The notes: generated by a model from the letters alone, not told the origin. Positions 16,656-26,078 are shown, counted from the stretch's first letter. The stretch is 36,921 nucleotides of DNA from Ignavibacteriae bacterium HGW-Ignavibacteriae-2 (GCA_002839805.1 PGYT01000026.1:1-36921); one strand, 5' to 3'. Made by a program: numbers and translations.

Positions 16656-18608
16656 CTACCTCAAAAGCATCATTTTTCTAGATCTCATATCATTATTGGA
16701 AATTATCTGATATAAATAAATCCCGCTAGAAACATTGAGACCTGAATCATCTCTGCCATCCCAAACAACTTTGTATTTTCCGGAATTGGTAAAACCATCA
16801 AAAAGAGTACGAATCTTTTGACCTATCGAATTATAAATTACAAGTTTAGCGTACATTCCCGATGGTAAACTATATTCAATAATTGTTGATGGATTAAAGG
16901 GGTTGGGATAATTCTGGTTTAGTACGAAATTACTAACCTTTATCAATTCATAGTCATTGTCAACAGTTGTTGGATCCACCAATCTAATATTATCAAACGA
17001 AAACTTAACTCCGCTTAAACTTTGCTGTTCAGCAACTATTTCGAACCGATCAACTGACTTCCAATCAAATTTGCCTGCAGGATTATACCAGGTGTTATTA
17101 TCCCATGAGCCGTGTTCAGTAAATTTGTTAAGTGGTAATTGAACGTAGTGCCATTGATTATCCCACGGCGCTAATAATTCGTTAACAGTGTATCTCATTC
17201 GCCATGGATGATCGTCAGGATCGTCATTCTTTGAATCGACAAACCTAATATCGAAACTGACATTCGTTTTATTTCCTTTAACCCAAAAATCGAGGGCGTA
17301 TCCCTGAGAGACAAGAAATGATAGATCCCTGTCCGGATTGAAGTTGAATCCGATATTATTATACTGCGGGGCATTGCTCCAATCCAAACAATAGAGTCCA
17401 TTGTGCGGATTTAAAGAAGAATAAAAATTAATCAAACCGGTCCCTGAAGAACTCGATTCAAAAATTTTTTCCCCTATAAAATCGTTATAAATTTCAAATC
17501 CGGAGGAATCCGGAATGATAGAAAATTCTTTTTGAGGAGGAACAACAAAACCAAGAGCTTCAACAAGTTTTGTATTTAAGTCATAATCAAATAATTCATT
17601 TGAACCTTCTTTAAAAATCCCAAATCCCTGGCTATAACCCCAAAGTGACCATGCAATATTTTTCTCCTCAAAATAACTCCTGACAATAGAATGCCATAGT
17701 ATCCTGTCGTTATTATTACTATTAGGGATATAAACGCCAAACTCGCCGCACCAAATCGGGACTTTTCTTTCCTGCTGAAAAGCGACTGCCATATCGATGA
17801 GTTTTTTTACATTACTGATTGTTCCTTCATTACTATAATTATTTAACGAACTTTCTATCCAGGTGCCTTTTAACTGATCCGGGCATTGTGGCATTTTTGA
17901 GGATAGATACGGGAAAGGGACATCATGTAAAGGGACTAATGAAGGGTTAGTCCAGCTAGCACCTTGGTGAGTGAATAAAAAGGGATCATAAAAGTGAAAA
18001 GTATAAATCAAATTGGTATCAGAATATTGTGGCATAAATTTCAGGTTGTTATAACTGTTCCAGCCAGCGGGTCCTACAATTATTGTGTGTCTATCGTCAA
18101 TTTCCCTGATTGCATTAATTATATTAAGCTGTATTCTATTCCACTCCGCATCCGTTATACCATGCGGCTCATTAAGAATTTCATAATAAATTAAATTTGA
18201 TCGGTCTTTATAATGATCGGCCATCTGCTTCCAAACGGATAAAAGCACTGCTTCCACGGAAGGATCGGTATCGAGAGCCGGGTCAAATGTATGGTTGTCA
18301 AGAATAAGATGGATTTGTAGTTCTTCCGCCCAGTCAACAACTTTATCCAGGAAATTATAAAATATTTCGTCAATATTATAATATGGCGCGCCATCGGTCA
18401 TATATTGTAAATTAATAGGCAAACGGATATGGTCGCAACCCATAGTTTTAAGATTAATAAAGTCCTGTTTAGTGTACTTGGAAAACTGAATTTGTCCCGC
18501 GCTGGAAGTTTGGAACCAATCATATAAGTTAAGTCCTTTTTTGAAAGGAATTTCGCCTGCAATTAAAACGCTGAAAAGCAGCAGCCATGTAATAATAATT
18601 TTTAACAT
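16656..18608 (-). CDS. Secreted GH5 glycoside hydrolase with beta-sandwich module and T9SS sorting domain
   Basis: Predicted extracellular endo-glycanase (cellulase/mannanase-type, family GH5). Signal peptide 1-18. Catalytic domain about 20-355: HIRLPIN at 60-66, acid/base E147 in YEILNEPHG, HFY at 205-207, nucleophile E289 in PIWCGEFG, and W323 in the SLWGY segment. A beta-sandwich module follows at about 370-555 (ISFDIRF-like strands, WHYVQLPLNKF, VKFSFDNIRLVDP), similar in layout to CBM11/CIA30-type carbohydrate-binding modules. The last 85-90 residues are a type IX secretion sorting domain: LNQNYPNPFNPSTIIEYSLP, YNSIGQKIRTL, WDGRDDSGLNVSSGIYLYQI and a basic end RSRKMMLLR. This indicates export by the T9SS and attachment or release at the surface. 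Substrate is probably a beta-1,4-glucan or mannan, not determined. Confidence 0.92.
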   Translation of the reverse strand: MLKIIITWLLLFSVLIAGEIPFKKGLNLYDWFQTSSAGQIQFSKYTKQDFINLKTMGCDHIRLPINLQYMTDGAPYYNIDEIFYNFLDKVVDWAEELQIHLILDNHTFDPALDTDPSVEAVLLSVWKQMADHYKDRSNLIYYEILNEPHGITDAEWNRIQLNIINAIREIDDRHTIIVGPAGWNSYNNLKFMPQYSDTNLIYTFHFYDPFLFTHQGASWTNPSLVPLHDVPFPYLSSKMPQCPDQLKGTWIESSLNNYSNEGTISNVKKLIDMAVAFQQERKVPIWCGEFGVYIPNSNNNDRILWHSIVRSYFEEKNIAWSLWGYSQGFGIFKEGSNELFDYDLNTKLVEALGFVVPPQKEFSIIPDSSGFEIYNDFIGEKIFESSSSGTGLINFYSSLNPHNGLYCLDWSNAPQYNNIGFNFNPDRDLSFLVSQGYALDFWVKGNKTNVSFDIRFVDSKNDDPDDHPWRMRYTVNELLAPWDNQWHYVQLPLNKFTEHGSWDNNTWYNPAGKFDWKSVDRFEIVAEQQSLSGVKFSFDNIRLVDPTTVDNDYELIKVSNFVLNQNYPNPFNPSTIIEYSLPSGMYAKLVIYNSIGQKIRTLFDGFTNSGKYKVVWDGRDDSGLNVSSGIYLYQIISNNDMRSRKMMLLR

Positions 18609-19025
18609 AACAATACCAAATAATAATCCTTAAGTATGTTGCAAATATATCTATATATTATAAATAATTAGTCACCTGAGACTTACGTCTTTGCAATTAT
18701 TTTATGTTGAGATCAATTGTGCAGCAAAAAAAAATTAATTCAAGAATAATATTTTTATTAAAACTTTCTTCAACTAGTAAATAACAATGCTTTATCTCTA
18801 CCACTCCACTTTCGGGAGTTAAAGAAATTTTTGAAAGATAAGACATTGTAACATGTTTATTACTTTAGCGTGAGTGTTTTTTTATTTGGGATTTTGTTTG
18901 TGCGAAGCAGATATTCATAAAACGAGCTTATAGAATCAATAAAAATATTATCAGACCTTTATTGCCAGAAAACAAAATAGTTTATTTTTGAATATTATTC
19001 TTTCGATTCTATTAAAAAGGAAGCA
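18609..19025. other. Gene-free stretch between GH5 and S1-protein genes
   Basis: About 420 AT-rich bases. A minus-strand frame of 49 codons (ATG 18846, stop 18697) is open but has no recognisable family, no good ribosome binding site and an odd hydrophobic Cys-containing end; I do not call it a gene. No clear terminator or repeat. The GH5 promoter should lie just above 18609. Confidence 0.5.
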
Positions 19026-19868
19026 CTACTCTTTAGTAACGATAAGTTTTATACCGTTTTCTTCAATTGTAATTAATCTTCTTTTATAGAGAGCTCCTAC
19101 GGCTTTCTTATAAGTTTTTTTGCTCACGCCAAACAACTCATAAATCAATTCAGCTTCGGTTTTGTCTGTTACCGCCAGGTAACCACCACTGTCTATAAGT
19201 TTCTGGATAATTTTTTCATATACATCAACCACTTTTTCGATACCCGGCTTTTGAAGGGTAAGATCGATTTTATTATCCTCTCTAACTTTCTTTATATATC
19301 CATTTAATCTCTGTCCAATTTTAACCGATCCGAATATTTCATTATGATATAAGACACCCCAATTACTTCCGTTAATTATAGCTTTATAACCAAGATCCGT
19401 CTTAAAACATATTAATAATTTTACGAGCTCACCCTCCTCATAATCGACATCACCTTTATCCATAAATCTATCCAGTCTTTCTGATGCAGCCAGCCTGTTA
19501 CTTTTCGTATCAAGGTATATATAAACTATATATGATTTACCTGCAACCATTCCTTTTTTCTGCTCACGAAAAGGAACAAACAGATCCTTATTCAAACCCC
19601 ATTCTAGAAACGCACCCACATCAGTAACAGATTTAACTTTTAAATAGGCGAATTCGTTTACCATCGCATATGGTTTATCAGTAGTAGCGATAATTCTATC
19701 TTTCGAATCGAAGAATATAAAAACTTCTATGAAATCATTTACCGAGCAATTTTCTGGCACATAATCTCTGGGAAGCAATATTTCCCCTAAATTACCCCCA
19801 TCCAGATAAACTCCAAAATCCAGTTTTCGCACAACTTTTAACTTATTTAATTCCCCTATCTCAGCCAT
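19026..19868 (-). CDS. CvfB-like S1 RNA-binding protein
   Basis: Soluble RNA-binding protein of the CvfB/YitL family (three S1-like domains and a C-terminal winged helix), 280 residues. CvfB in Staphylococcus influences expression of virulence and stress genes; in other bacteria its role is unclear. Visible: a first S1-type domain (VVRKLDFGVYLDGG, GEILLPRDYVP), a second (KVKSVTDVGAFLEWGLNKDLFVP), a third (GYKAIINGSNWGVLYHNEIF, ...IKKVREDNKIDLTLQ) and a winged-helix end (YELFGVSKKTYKKAVGALYK). I choose the ATG at 19868 rather than the longer frame to 19913: AAGGTGAT lies seven bases before it and the protein then begins MAEIGELNKLKV as in the family. It is flanked by gaps, so it is probably its own unit. 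Confidence 0.88.
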   Translation of the reverse strand: MAEIGELNKLKVVRKLDFGVYLDGGNLGEILLPRDYVPENCSVNDFIEVFIFFDSKDRIIATTDKPYAMVNEFAYLKVKSVTDVGAFLEWGLNKDLFVPFREQKKGMVAGKSYIVYIYLDTKSNRLAASERLDRFMDKGDVDYEEGELVKLLICFKTDLGYKAIINGSNWGVLYHNEIFGSVKIGQRLNGYIKKVREDNKIDLTLQKPGIEKVVDVYEKIIQKLIDSGGYLAVTDKTEAELIYELFGVSKKTYKKAVGALYKRRLITIEENGIKLIVTKE

Positions 19869-20097
19869 TGGGTAATCACCTTTTTGCAAATTCAAAAAAC
19901 TATACGTTTTCAATTCATAGAATTTTAAAACGTTATTGTAAGTTAATATAAATTTTGATTTGAATCCTTTACGTAAGATTAATAATTCATCAATTAATAT
20001 TTATATTAGATGAGATCATGTGTTTAAATGAGAATTTTTTTTAGATAACCGGATTACCACTTTAAGATAGGTGACTCAATTTAATTTCTTTTAATTA

Positions 20098-21015
20098 TTA
20101 ATAAACTACCATTACTTGATTCTCTCTAAGTTTTTCAAACTGGTCATAAGAGATATTGTTTCCTAAAAGATTAATGTATTCAAGATTTCTGAGCCCAAAT
20201 AGCGGAGAAATATCAGTTATATTATTTCCGGATAAATCAATTACTCGTAATCTTTCAAGATTACAGAGTACATCAATTTCGGTGATTAGATTTCCCGAAA
20301 AATTAATTTCTTCAAGTAATTCTAATGTTCTTAATTCAGAAATATCCGTAATTTGATTATCCGATAAATCCAAAATTACAACATGCTTACAGTAAACAAT
20401 ACCGTCTAAATTCGTTATCTCATACCCTGCAACTTCAATATTATCAATATCTTCCAGGTAATAAGTTGGCAAATCAACATCCATAAACCCGTAATATTTT
20501 CTTTTAATTGCCGAAAAAAATGAGTTGGATATTTGATCATTCAATTCATCATCTAACTTATAATAGTCAGTCTCTTCATCTTCACTTAAATCTTTTTGAT
20601 CATCGGAGTCCTCAAAGTAATCGAACCCATCTTCATCTCCCTCCCATTGATACTGGGAGGCAAACTCCACTTCATCAATAGTATTATCAACAACTTTAAT
20701 ATTGCCAATATCATTTAATAACAAAATACCGGTTAATTTATTCAATTTTTTTATGTCATTACAGTTAACAGCTTTCGTTAGCTCCGAATTATAATGTTTA
20801 AATTTATCAGGATGGAATAACATGATAAGTCTGGAAAAGGATTTGCTGATTTTTTCGCTTTCTGGATATTGGTCACCCAAAACTAATTTGGAAATCTCAC
20901 GTATCGAATCGAATTGATTTTTTTTATATAATTCTATAATCTTAGTAGTAATTGTGTTTAAACTTTTTTCTGAGTAGGCTAAAAACAATTGCTGAATTAA
21001 ATCCTCTGAATACAT
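20098..21015 (-). CDS. Protein with J-domain-like HPD motif, acidic linker and leucine-rich repeats
   Basis: 305 residues, no signal peptide, so probably cytoplasmic. Residues about 50-75 read KISKSFSRLIMLFHPDKFKHY; the helix ending in HPD at 68-70 matches the Hsp70-stimulating motif of DnaJ-type J domains. An acidic linker follows (about 113-161, rich in Asp and Glu), then at about 195-300 four to five 22-residue leucine-rich repeats of the internalin/SDS22 type (LDLSDNQITDISEL, INFSGNLITEIDVL, IDLSGNNITDISPL, INLLGNNIS). The HPD segment alone suggests J-domain-like contact with DnaK; the LRRs should bind a protein partner. The combination is uncommon in my knowledge. AGGAATG lies before the ATG. 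Convergence or partner genes give no further hint, and function is not assigned. Confidence 0.85.
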   Translation of the reverse strand: MYSEDLIQQLFLAYSEKSLNTITTKIIELYKKNQFDSIREISKLVLGDQYPESEKISKSFSRLIMLFHPDKFKHYNSELTKAVNCNDIKKLNKLTGILLLNDIGNIKVVDNTIDEVEFASQYQWEGDEDGFDYFEDSDDQKDLSEDEETDYYKLDDELNDQISNSFFSAIKRKYYGFMDVDLPTYYLEDIDNIEVAGYEITNLDGIVYCKHVVILDLSDNQITDISELRTLELLEEINFSGNLITEIDVLCNLERLRVIDLSGNNITDISPLFGLRNLEYINLLGNNISYDQFEKLRENQVMVVY

Positions 21016-21709
21016 TCTACATTCCTAATTTCTTTTGCAAGCAAGAGTTAATTAAATGTTTTGAGTAATTCTTAAAAACTATATTTATGATTAATCAATC
21101 CATGGATGAAAATCATGCCAGCTATAAATGCCCTATAAAACCATTACAGCCACTCCAATACTAACTTAAACGACAGCAACATTACTTCTCCTGTTCTAAA
21201 GTTAAAAAAATCCGGAATTAATAAATCAACAACATTGACGTTATAAGTTATTTTATCAATAAGATTCGCAATGCCTCAGGAGAACATAAAAGTGAGCTTA
21301 TTTTTGTAATTTGTCCATCTCTCCTTTGTAACCAAATAAATCGGAAGCAGTATCAGCATGATATTTACACCTAGTTGAAATATCGGAACTTTGTATCCCA
21401 CAGTAAGATTATCACCAAAGCTTAACTTTTTAACTGAATTTTAAGGGCAAGAAAACCGCCGATTGCCACCAATGTAACTTTTGGAAAGGTTCCCCTTAAA
21501 CTATTTTTTTTGCCAAATATTTACCAATTAAATCGCAACACCAATCAAGTATAAATTTCTTGAGAAGATGCATTCATTAGTCTGATTAAAAAGAAGAGAC
21601 TAGTTCTATTCCAATAATTATTACATCCAAAATTTATTACAAAATTTTTCCCAACTGTCACAAAATAATTTTTAAAGCGAAAAAGAAAAAATGCTATAAT
21701 AAATCTTAA
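21016..21709. other. Gap holding the lspA relic
   Basis: About 690 bases. Most of 21091-21500 is a decayed signal peptidase II gene on the minus strand, listed separately. The remaining parts (21016-21090 and 21501-21709) are AT-rich with nothing recognised apart from the promoter region expected for the HPD-LRR gene near 21015. Confidence 0.6.
21091..21500 (-). pseudogene. lspA: Decayed signal peptidase II gene (lspA relic)
   Basis: Signal peptidase II cuts lipoprotein signal peptides in the inner membrane. Three minus-strand frames together retrace the family from start to end. 21487-21425 reads FPKVTLVAIGGFLALKIQLK, like an lspA N-terminus. After a frame change, 21422-21184 reads SFGDNLTVGY, VNIMLILLPIYLVTKERW, KLTFMFS, a stop, then GIANLIDKITY and NVVDLLIPDFFNF, like the NLIDR...VVDF core. 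After a second frame change, 21183-21091 reads NVAVV, a stop, VSIGVAVMVL, a stop, GIYSW, like FNVADSxIxIGV. Two frameshifts and four stops (one after each block and within) make it dead. The aspartate of the NVAD motif is lost; that of VVD remains. A functional copy must be elsewhere. Confidence 0.75.
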
Positions 21710-22531
21710 TTAATACGACTGTGTGTATTCATAAAATGTATTTGTAAGAACTTTTGTGTTTTTTCCAATATTACCGTTACCGATTAAATGATCGTCAACT
21801 TTTACTACGGGCATTATTCCTTTGCTGGTTGAGGTTATAAATACCTCATCTGCCGCAAAAAGTTCATCCTTTGTAATAACTTTTTCTTCAACGGAATAAG
21901 TATTTCGGGCCAATTCAATTACTATCTGCCGCGTAATTCCGGGTAGAATATCTTTTTGCGGAGTAATTAGTTTTTCATTCTTAAAAATAAAAATATTGCT
22001 TCGCGGGCATTCTGTTATTTTATTGTTGGTAGTATATAGAAAATCGGCGACACCTCTTTCTATTTTTAAATGAGTGAGTCTTATTTCATTCATATAATTT
22101 GTGGATTTAACAGAAGGCAGTTCACGTTGGAACTCCATCGTAAGCAGTTTAATTCCTTCCTCAAATAGTTTAGATGGATAAAGACGAAGTTCTTCGGCAA
22201 TAATGATGAAACCAGGTTTCCTGAATATATAATCATCCGTTACACCGCCCGTTAAAATAATTTTTATTGCCGGATTTAATAAATTACTTTTGTTAACGAG
22301 TTGATCCGAAAGTTCAAATATTTCAGTCTCGCTGTAAGGGATTTCGAGTCGAAGCATTCCTGCTGAGTTTACGAATCTTTCAAAATGATTGGAAAACCGA
22401 AAAAACTTGGAGTTATATTTTCTAATATATTCGAAAACTCCATAACTCCTCTGAAGTCCTAAATCGTTAACGCTTACAAATGCTTCGTTTACAGCTACAA
22501 TTTTACCGTTAACAAAACAATAATTATCCAT
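21710..22531 (-). CDS. Class IV (branched-chain / D-amino-acid type) aminotransferase
   Basis: Pyridoxal-phosphate enzyme of fold type IV, 273 residues, the usual length. The Schiff-base lysine is K142 in VKSTNYMNEI; the conserved glutamate region TECPRSNIFIF is at 173-183 (E174), and LPGITRQ at 196-202 binds the phosphate end. This family covers branched-chain aminotransferase, D-amino-acid aminotransferase and aminodeoxychorismate lyase, which cannot be told apart surely by eye. The first residues (CFVNGKIV, LGLQRSYGVFEY) suit the BCAT/DAAT-like groups. It begins at ATG after AGAGG and lies 125 bases past the livF-type ABC gene in the same direction, so it may work on the amino acids taken up by that importer (inference). 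Confidence 0.9.
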   Translation of the reverse strand: MDNYCFVNGKIVAVNEAFVSVNDLGLQRSYGVFEYIRKYNSKFFRFSNHFERFVNSAGMLRLEIPYSETEIFELSDQLVNKSNLLNPAIKIILTGGVTDDYIFRKPGFIIIAEELRLYPSKLFEEGIKLLTMEFQRELPSVKSTNYMNEIRLTHLKIERGVADFLYTTNNKITECPRSNIFIFKNEKLITPQKDILPGITRQIVIELARNTYSVEEKVITKDELFAADEVFITSTSKGIMPVVKVDDHLIGNGNIGKNTKVLTNTFYEYTQSY

Positions 22532-22656
22532 TAAAACCTCTGGTTATACCAATTTTTAGAATTGAATATAATTGATAGCCCGACAGTAAAAAGCGGATTG
22601 TGTTATAAAATATTCAAAGAAATAATCTATCGTAGTATAAATAGAAAAATATTACT

Positions 22657-23361
22657 TTATAAACCAAGGTATGCTGATTTAACATGATTATTATGAAGCA
22701 ATTCTTTTCCGGTACCCGAAAGTACAATTCTTCCGTTCTCTAATACATATGCACGATTACAGAATGTTAAAGACGTCTGTACATTTTGTTCTACTAACAG
22801 AATTGTTATACCCTGCTCATTAATTTTTTTAATGATATCAAATATCTCTTGAACTAAAAATGGGGCTAATCCAAGGCTAGGTTCATCCAGCATTAATAAC
22901 TTTGGGAGCGACATCAATCCCCTGGCAACAGCGAGCATTTGTTGTTCACCGCCACTTAATGTACCAGCGTTCTGTTTGTATCTTTCTTTTAATCGAGGGA
23001 AAAAATCGCATACCTCTTCGATAGTATTTTTTCTTCTCTTTTTCGCCTCACCGTGAAGCGATCCCATTAATAAATTTTCCTCGACGGTCATTTCATTAAA
23101 TAATCTTCTTCCCTCCGGAATATGAACGATTCCTCTTTTTATTATCTCTTCAGGCAATACGTTACTCAGCGGCTCGCCAGCAAAATCAATTACTCCTGAT
23201 AAGGGTTTTTGTAAACCGGAGATTGTTTTTAAGATGGAAGATTTCCCCGCTCCGTTAGAGCCAACTAGCACAACAATTTGGCCTTCATCCACATTAAAGG
23301 TAACATCCCATAATACATGTAAATCTTTGTAGCCCATATTCAATTTATTTACCACCAACAT
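22657..23361 (-). CDS. livF: Branched-chain amino acid ABC transporter ATPase, LivF type
   Basis: Second ATPase of a LivKHMGF-type importer, on the inner face of the membrane. Walker A GSNGAGKSS at about 36-44, signature LSGGEQQML, Walker B with LLMLDEPSLGLAP, and the LivF-typical IPEGRRLFNEMTVEENL are visible. The longest frame begins at a TTG (23367) overlapping the stop of livG; I prefer the ATG at 23361, two bases past that stop, because an AGGGG lies about 10 bases before it, giving 234 residues. It sits at the end of the five-gene transporter operon, followed by the aminotransferase gene. Confidence 0.93.
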   Translation of the reverse strand: MLVVNKLNMGYKDLHVLWDVTFNVDEGQIVVLVGSNGAGKSSILKTISGLQKPLSGVIDFAGEPLSNVLPEEIIKRGIVHIPEGRRLFNEMTVEENLLMGSLHGEAKKRRKNTIEEVCDFFPRLKERYKQNAGTLSGGEQQMLAVARGLMSLPKLLMLDEPSLGLAPFLVQEIFDIIKKINEQGITILLVEQNVQTSLTFCNRAYVLENGRIVLSGTGKELLHNNHVKSAYLGL

Positions 23362-23363
23362 TC

Positions 23364-24098
23364 TCAAATTTCCCCTAAAGAAAAATCTTTCCCCAAATAT
23401 GCTTCAATCACCTGTGGATTTTCAGCCACTTCTGCGGGAGTACCTTCTGTTATTGTACTGCCATGTGCTATTGCGTGTATTCTATCCGAAATATTCATAA
23501 TTACCTTCATTATGTGTTCCACAATTACAATTGTTATGCCGCGTTCTTTTCTTATCTTTTTTATTATTTCTATCGCCAAATCTAATTCTTTCGGATTAAG
23601 CCCTGCGGCGGTTTCATCGAGCAATAACAATTTTGGTCTCGTCGCCAGAGCTTTTGCAATCTCCAATCTTTTTCTGCCCGCAATTGGTAAACCACCTGCC
23701 AACATATTCCCATAATCAGATAAAGCGCAAAATTCAAGAATCTCCCTGGCGACATTTTTAGCGCCATTAAAAGAACTTTCCCGAGAGAAAGCCGCTGCGA
23801 TGATGTTTTCTTCTACACTTAATCTTTTGAGCGGTTTAACAACTTGAAATGTCCTGCCAATGCCAAGCCGCGCAATTTCATAGGTTTTTTTATTTGTAAT
23901 ATCATGATCGTTAAAAATAATTTTTCCACTGGTAATCGGGTGTATCTTTGAAATCAAATTAAAAATAGTTGTCTTGCCGCTGCCATTGGGTCCGATTAAT
24001 CCAAAAATTTCCCCTTCCTTAACATCAATTGATATGTTGTTTACAGCAATTAATCCGCCGAACACTTTTGTTAGATTTTCAATTTTCAACATGCTCAT
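23364..24098 (-). CDS. livG: Branched-chain amino acid ABC transporter ATPase, LivG type
   Basis: First ATPase of the importer, 244 residues. Walker A GPNGSGKTT, LivG-typical GIGRTFQVVKPLKRLSVEENI, Walker B LLLLDETAAGLNPKE and the switch histidine in VEHIMKVIMNISDR are visible. The signature region reads GLPIAGRKRLEIAKAL instead of LSGGQ; this variant occurs in LivG relatives and need not mean loss of function, and the Walker B segment has DET where most have DEP. The ATG directly abuts the stop of livM, which indicates translational coupling, and the gene's stop lies two bases from the livF ATG. Confidence 0.93.
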   Translation of the reverse strand: MSMLKIENLTKVFGGLIAVNNISIDVKEGEIFGLIGPNGSGKTTIFNLISKIHPITSGKIIFNDHDITNKKTYEIARLGIGRTFQVVKPLKRLSVEENIIAAAFSRESSFNGAKNVAREILEFCALSDYGNMLAGGLPIAGRKRLEIAKALATRPKLLLLDETAAGLNPKELDLAIEIIKKIRKERGITIVIVEHIMKVIMNISDRIHAIAHGSTITEGTPAEVAENPQVIEAYLGKDFSLGEI

Positions 24099-25085
24099 CT
24101 AAGATTTCTCCGCATGTTTCGTTCGCCTGAATTTTGCCGTCACAAGATTCCAGTCACCCACAACGCCGCCAGCCATAAAAAGAATAACAAAAATAACAAG
24201 CAGTCCGAAAACGAGAGCATGGAATTTTGCAACCCATTGAGGAGCCAATCCGAATATGGATGATCGAAACACTTCCTGAACCAAAACCATAATTACGGCT
24301 CCTACTGCCGGTCCCCATATTGTACCCACTCCACCTAAAATACCCACAAGAATAGTGATGATTGAAATATTATGTAACGCGAAAACAACTTCGGGATCAA
24401 TAAATCCCATATAAATCATATAAAACGCTCCGGCCATACCAGCCCAAAAACTTGAAATAGCTGTGGCGATATTTTTATATTTTCTTGTATTTATCCCCAG
24501 TGCTTCAGCGGCAACTTCATCTTCACGAATAGATAAGAAAAAGAATCCAGCTTTTGTACGCATCACATATTTAACCGAAACAATTGCCCCTATTGCCAAA
24601 GAAAGCGCGACAAAATAATACGGATATTTACTTACCCAAGTAGTCATATATAAAATACCCGAGTGCCCGTTTGTTAACCAGATTTCTTCACCGAAAACTA
24701 TTCTTAGTATTTCTGCCAACGCCAATGTTCCTAAAGCGAAGTATGGACCGCGTAATCGAAATACTATTTTACCCAGCAGGTATCCTAATATTAAAGCAGA
24801 TACTCCGCCAGTTAGCAAACCCCACCATGGAGAAATTCCCCAATGGAAATAAGGCAGTGCGGCCGCATAGGCGCCAATACCGAAATAAGCGGCGTGTCCG
24901 AAAGATACTAAACCAGTGTACCCAGCCAGTAAATTCCAGGATGTACCCATTACAATCCAGATCATTACAAATATTAATAATCCCTGGAAGTATGGTGAAA
25001 AACTGAAAATGAAAGGAGCGGCTACTGCGGTTAAAAGTATAAATATTTCAAAATTTAAAAAGACGTGTAAATTATTCACTCGCAT
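24099..25085 (-). CDS. livM: Branched-chain amino acid ABC transporter permease, LivM type
   Basis: Permease subunit of 328 residues with about 10 hydrophobic segments. The family motif is seen as LLAGYTGLVSFGHAAYFGIGAYAAA at about 51-75, and the ATPase-contact loop as FFLSIREDEVAAEALGINTRKYKNIATAISSFWAGMAGAFY at about 177-217, which is the EAA-like loop of LivM proteins. It sits between livH (12-base gap) and livG (no gap). The C-terminal tail is basic (KFRRTKHAEK). Substrate specificity is set by the binding protein; it could be Leu/Ile/Val or another compound such as urea or amides. Confidence 0.92.
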   Translation of the reverse strand: MRVNNLHVFLNFEIFILLTAVAAPFIFSFSPYFQGLLIFVMIWIVMGTSWNLLAGYTGLVSFGHAAYFGIGAYAAALPYFHWGISPWWGLLTGGVSALILGYLLGKIVFRLRGPYFALGTLALAEILRIVFGEEIWLTNGHSGILYMTTWVSKYPYYFVALSLAIGAIVSVKYVMRTKAGFFFLSIREDEVAAEALGINTRKYKNIATAISSFWAGMAGAFYMIYMGFIDPEVVFALHNISIITILVGILGGVGTIWGPAVGAVIMVLVQEVFRSSIFGLAPQWVAKFHALVFGLLVIFVILFMAGGVVGDWNLVTAKFRRTKHAEKS

Positions 25086-25096
25086 ATCAGAACCGC

Positions 25097-25972
25097 CTAA
25101 ATTTTGGTGAGTTGTTTTAATCCGCCCGGCATAAAAACAAGAACGAGTATAAATATTACTAATCCTACTGCATCCCTGTATCCCATTGAGATATATGTCG
25201 CACCAAATGTTTCTGCTATTCCAAGAACAAGTCCACCGGCGATTGCGCCTATTGGAGAACCGAGTCCACCCAATATAGTAATTACAAACGCTTTAACTGT
25301 AAAAACAGGCCCAACATCGGGAAATAAATAATATACAGGCAATAACAATACTCCCGCAGTCGCTACCAGTGCACTGCCCAGCCCATAAGTGAAAATTGTA
25401 ATTTTTTTCGCGCTAACACCCATCAAAGTTGCAGCTTCTCTATCCTGTGCAGTCGCTCGAATTGATCTTCCTAAATCCGTTTTCATTAACAATACAAATA
25501 AAGCGAATGTGAAAATAACTGCAATAACAAATGCTATAACTAGGGGTACGTGTAATGAAATATTTCCTAAATGAATTGATGATTCTGAATATCCGGTTCT
25601 TACGGAACGATAATCACTAGCAAATAGGGATCGGGCAAATTCAACTAAAACCATTCCTATACCAACGGTCATAAGCACCTGATTTTCAGGAAGTATCGAC
25701 TCCTTTTTAATCAAAGGGAAAAGTAAAAATTTGCTTATCCCCTGCCCTAAAAGAAACACTATAGGAATAGTGATGAAAATTGACATATACGGATCAATTG
25801 ATGCATATTGCCACAATATCCAGGTTATATACATAGCAACCATCATCAATTGCCCGTGTGCCAAATTGATAATCCCTAGCACACCCATTATCAAAGTCAT
25901 ACCAATCCCGATAATAGCGTACAAGCCGCCAATAAGAATTCCATAGATCAAAGATTGAATAAGAAGTTCCAT
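25097..25972 (-). CDS. livH: Branched-chain amino acid ABC transporter permease, LivH type
   Basis: Permease subunit of 291 residues, about eight hydrophobic segments. Family marks are YGILIGGLYAIIGIGMTLIMGVLGIINLAHGQ at about 10-41 (the NLAHG motif) and the coupling loop TDLGRSIRATAQDREAATLMGVSAKKI at about 165-191, then GGLGSPIGAIAGGLVLGIAE near the end. It pairs with LivM to form the membrane channel of the importer. It follows the binding-protein gene by 106 bases, a normal spacing where the abundant binding protein is made in excess. Confidence 0.93.
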   Translation of the reverse strand: MELLIQSLIYGILIGGLYAIIGIGMTLIMGVLGIINLAHGQLMMVAMYITWILWQYASIDPYMSIFITIPIVFLLGQGISKFLLFPLIKKESILPENQVLMTVGIGMVLVEFARSLFASDYRSVRTGYSESSIHLGNISLHVPLVIAFVIAVIFTFALFVLLMKTDLGRSIRATAQDREAATLMGVSAKKITIFTYGLGSALVATAGVLLLPVYYLFPDVGPVFTVKAFVITILGGLGSPIGAIAGGLVLGIAETFGATYISMGYRDAVGLVIFILVLVFMPGGLKQLTKI

Positions 25973-26078
25973 AAAATTATCCGGAATAATTAGTCAGAAA
26001 TGAAACAAATCAACTATCTTAAAATAGAATCATTCTTTAGTTTAATAAACCAATGTTCTGATCTGATATTCTTTTGTT

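Noticed and set aside
18697-18846. 49-codon minus-strand frame
   Set aside because: Slight resemblance at its start to Hcp/TssD-type proteins by eye, too weak, and there is no other T6SS gene or ribosome binding site.
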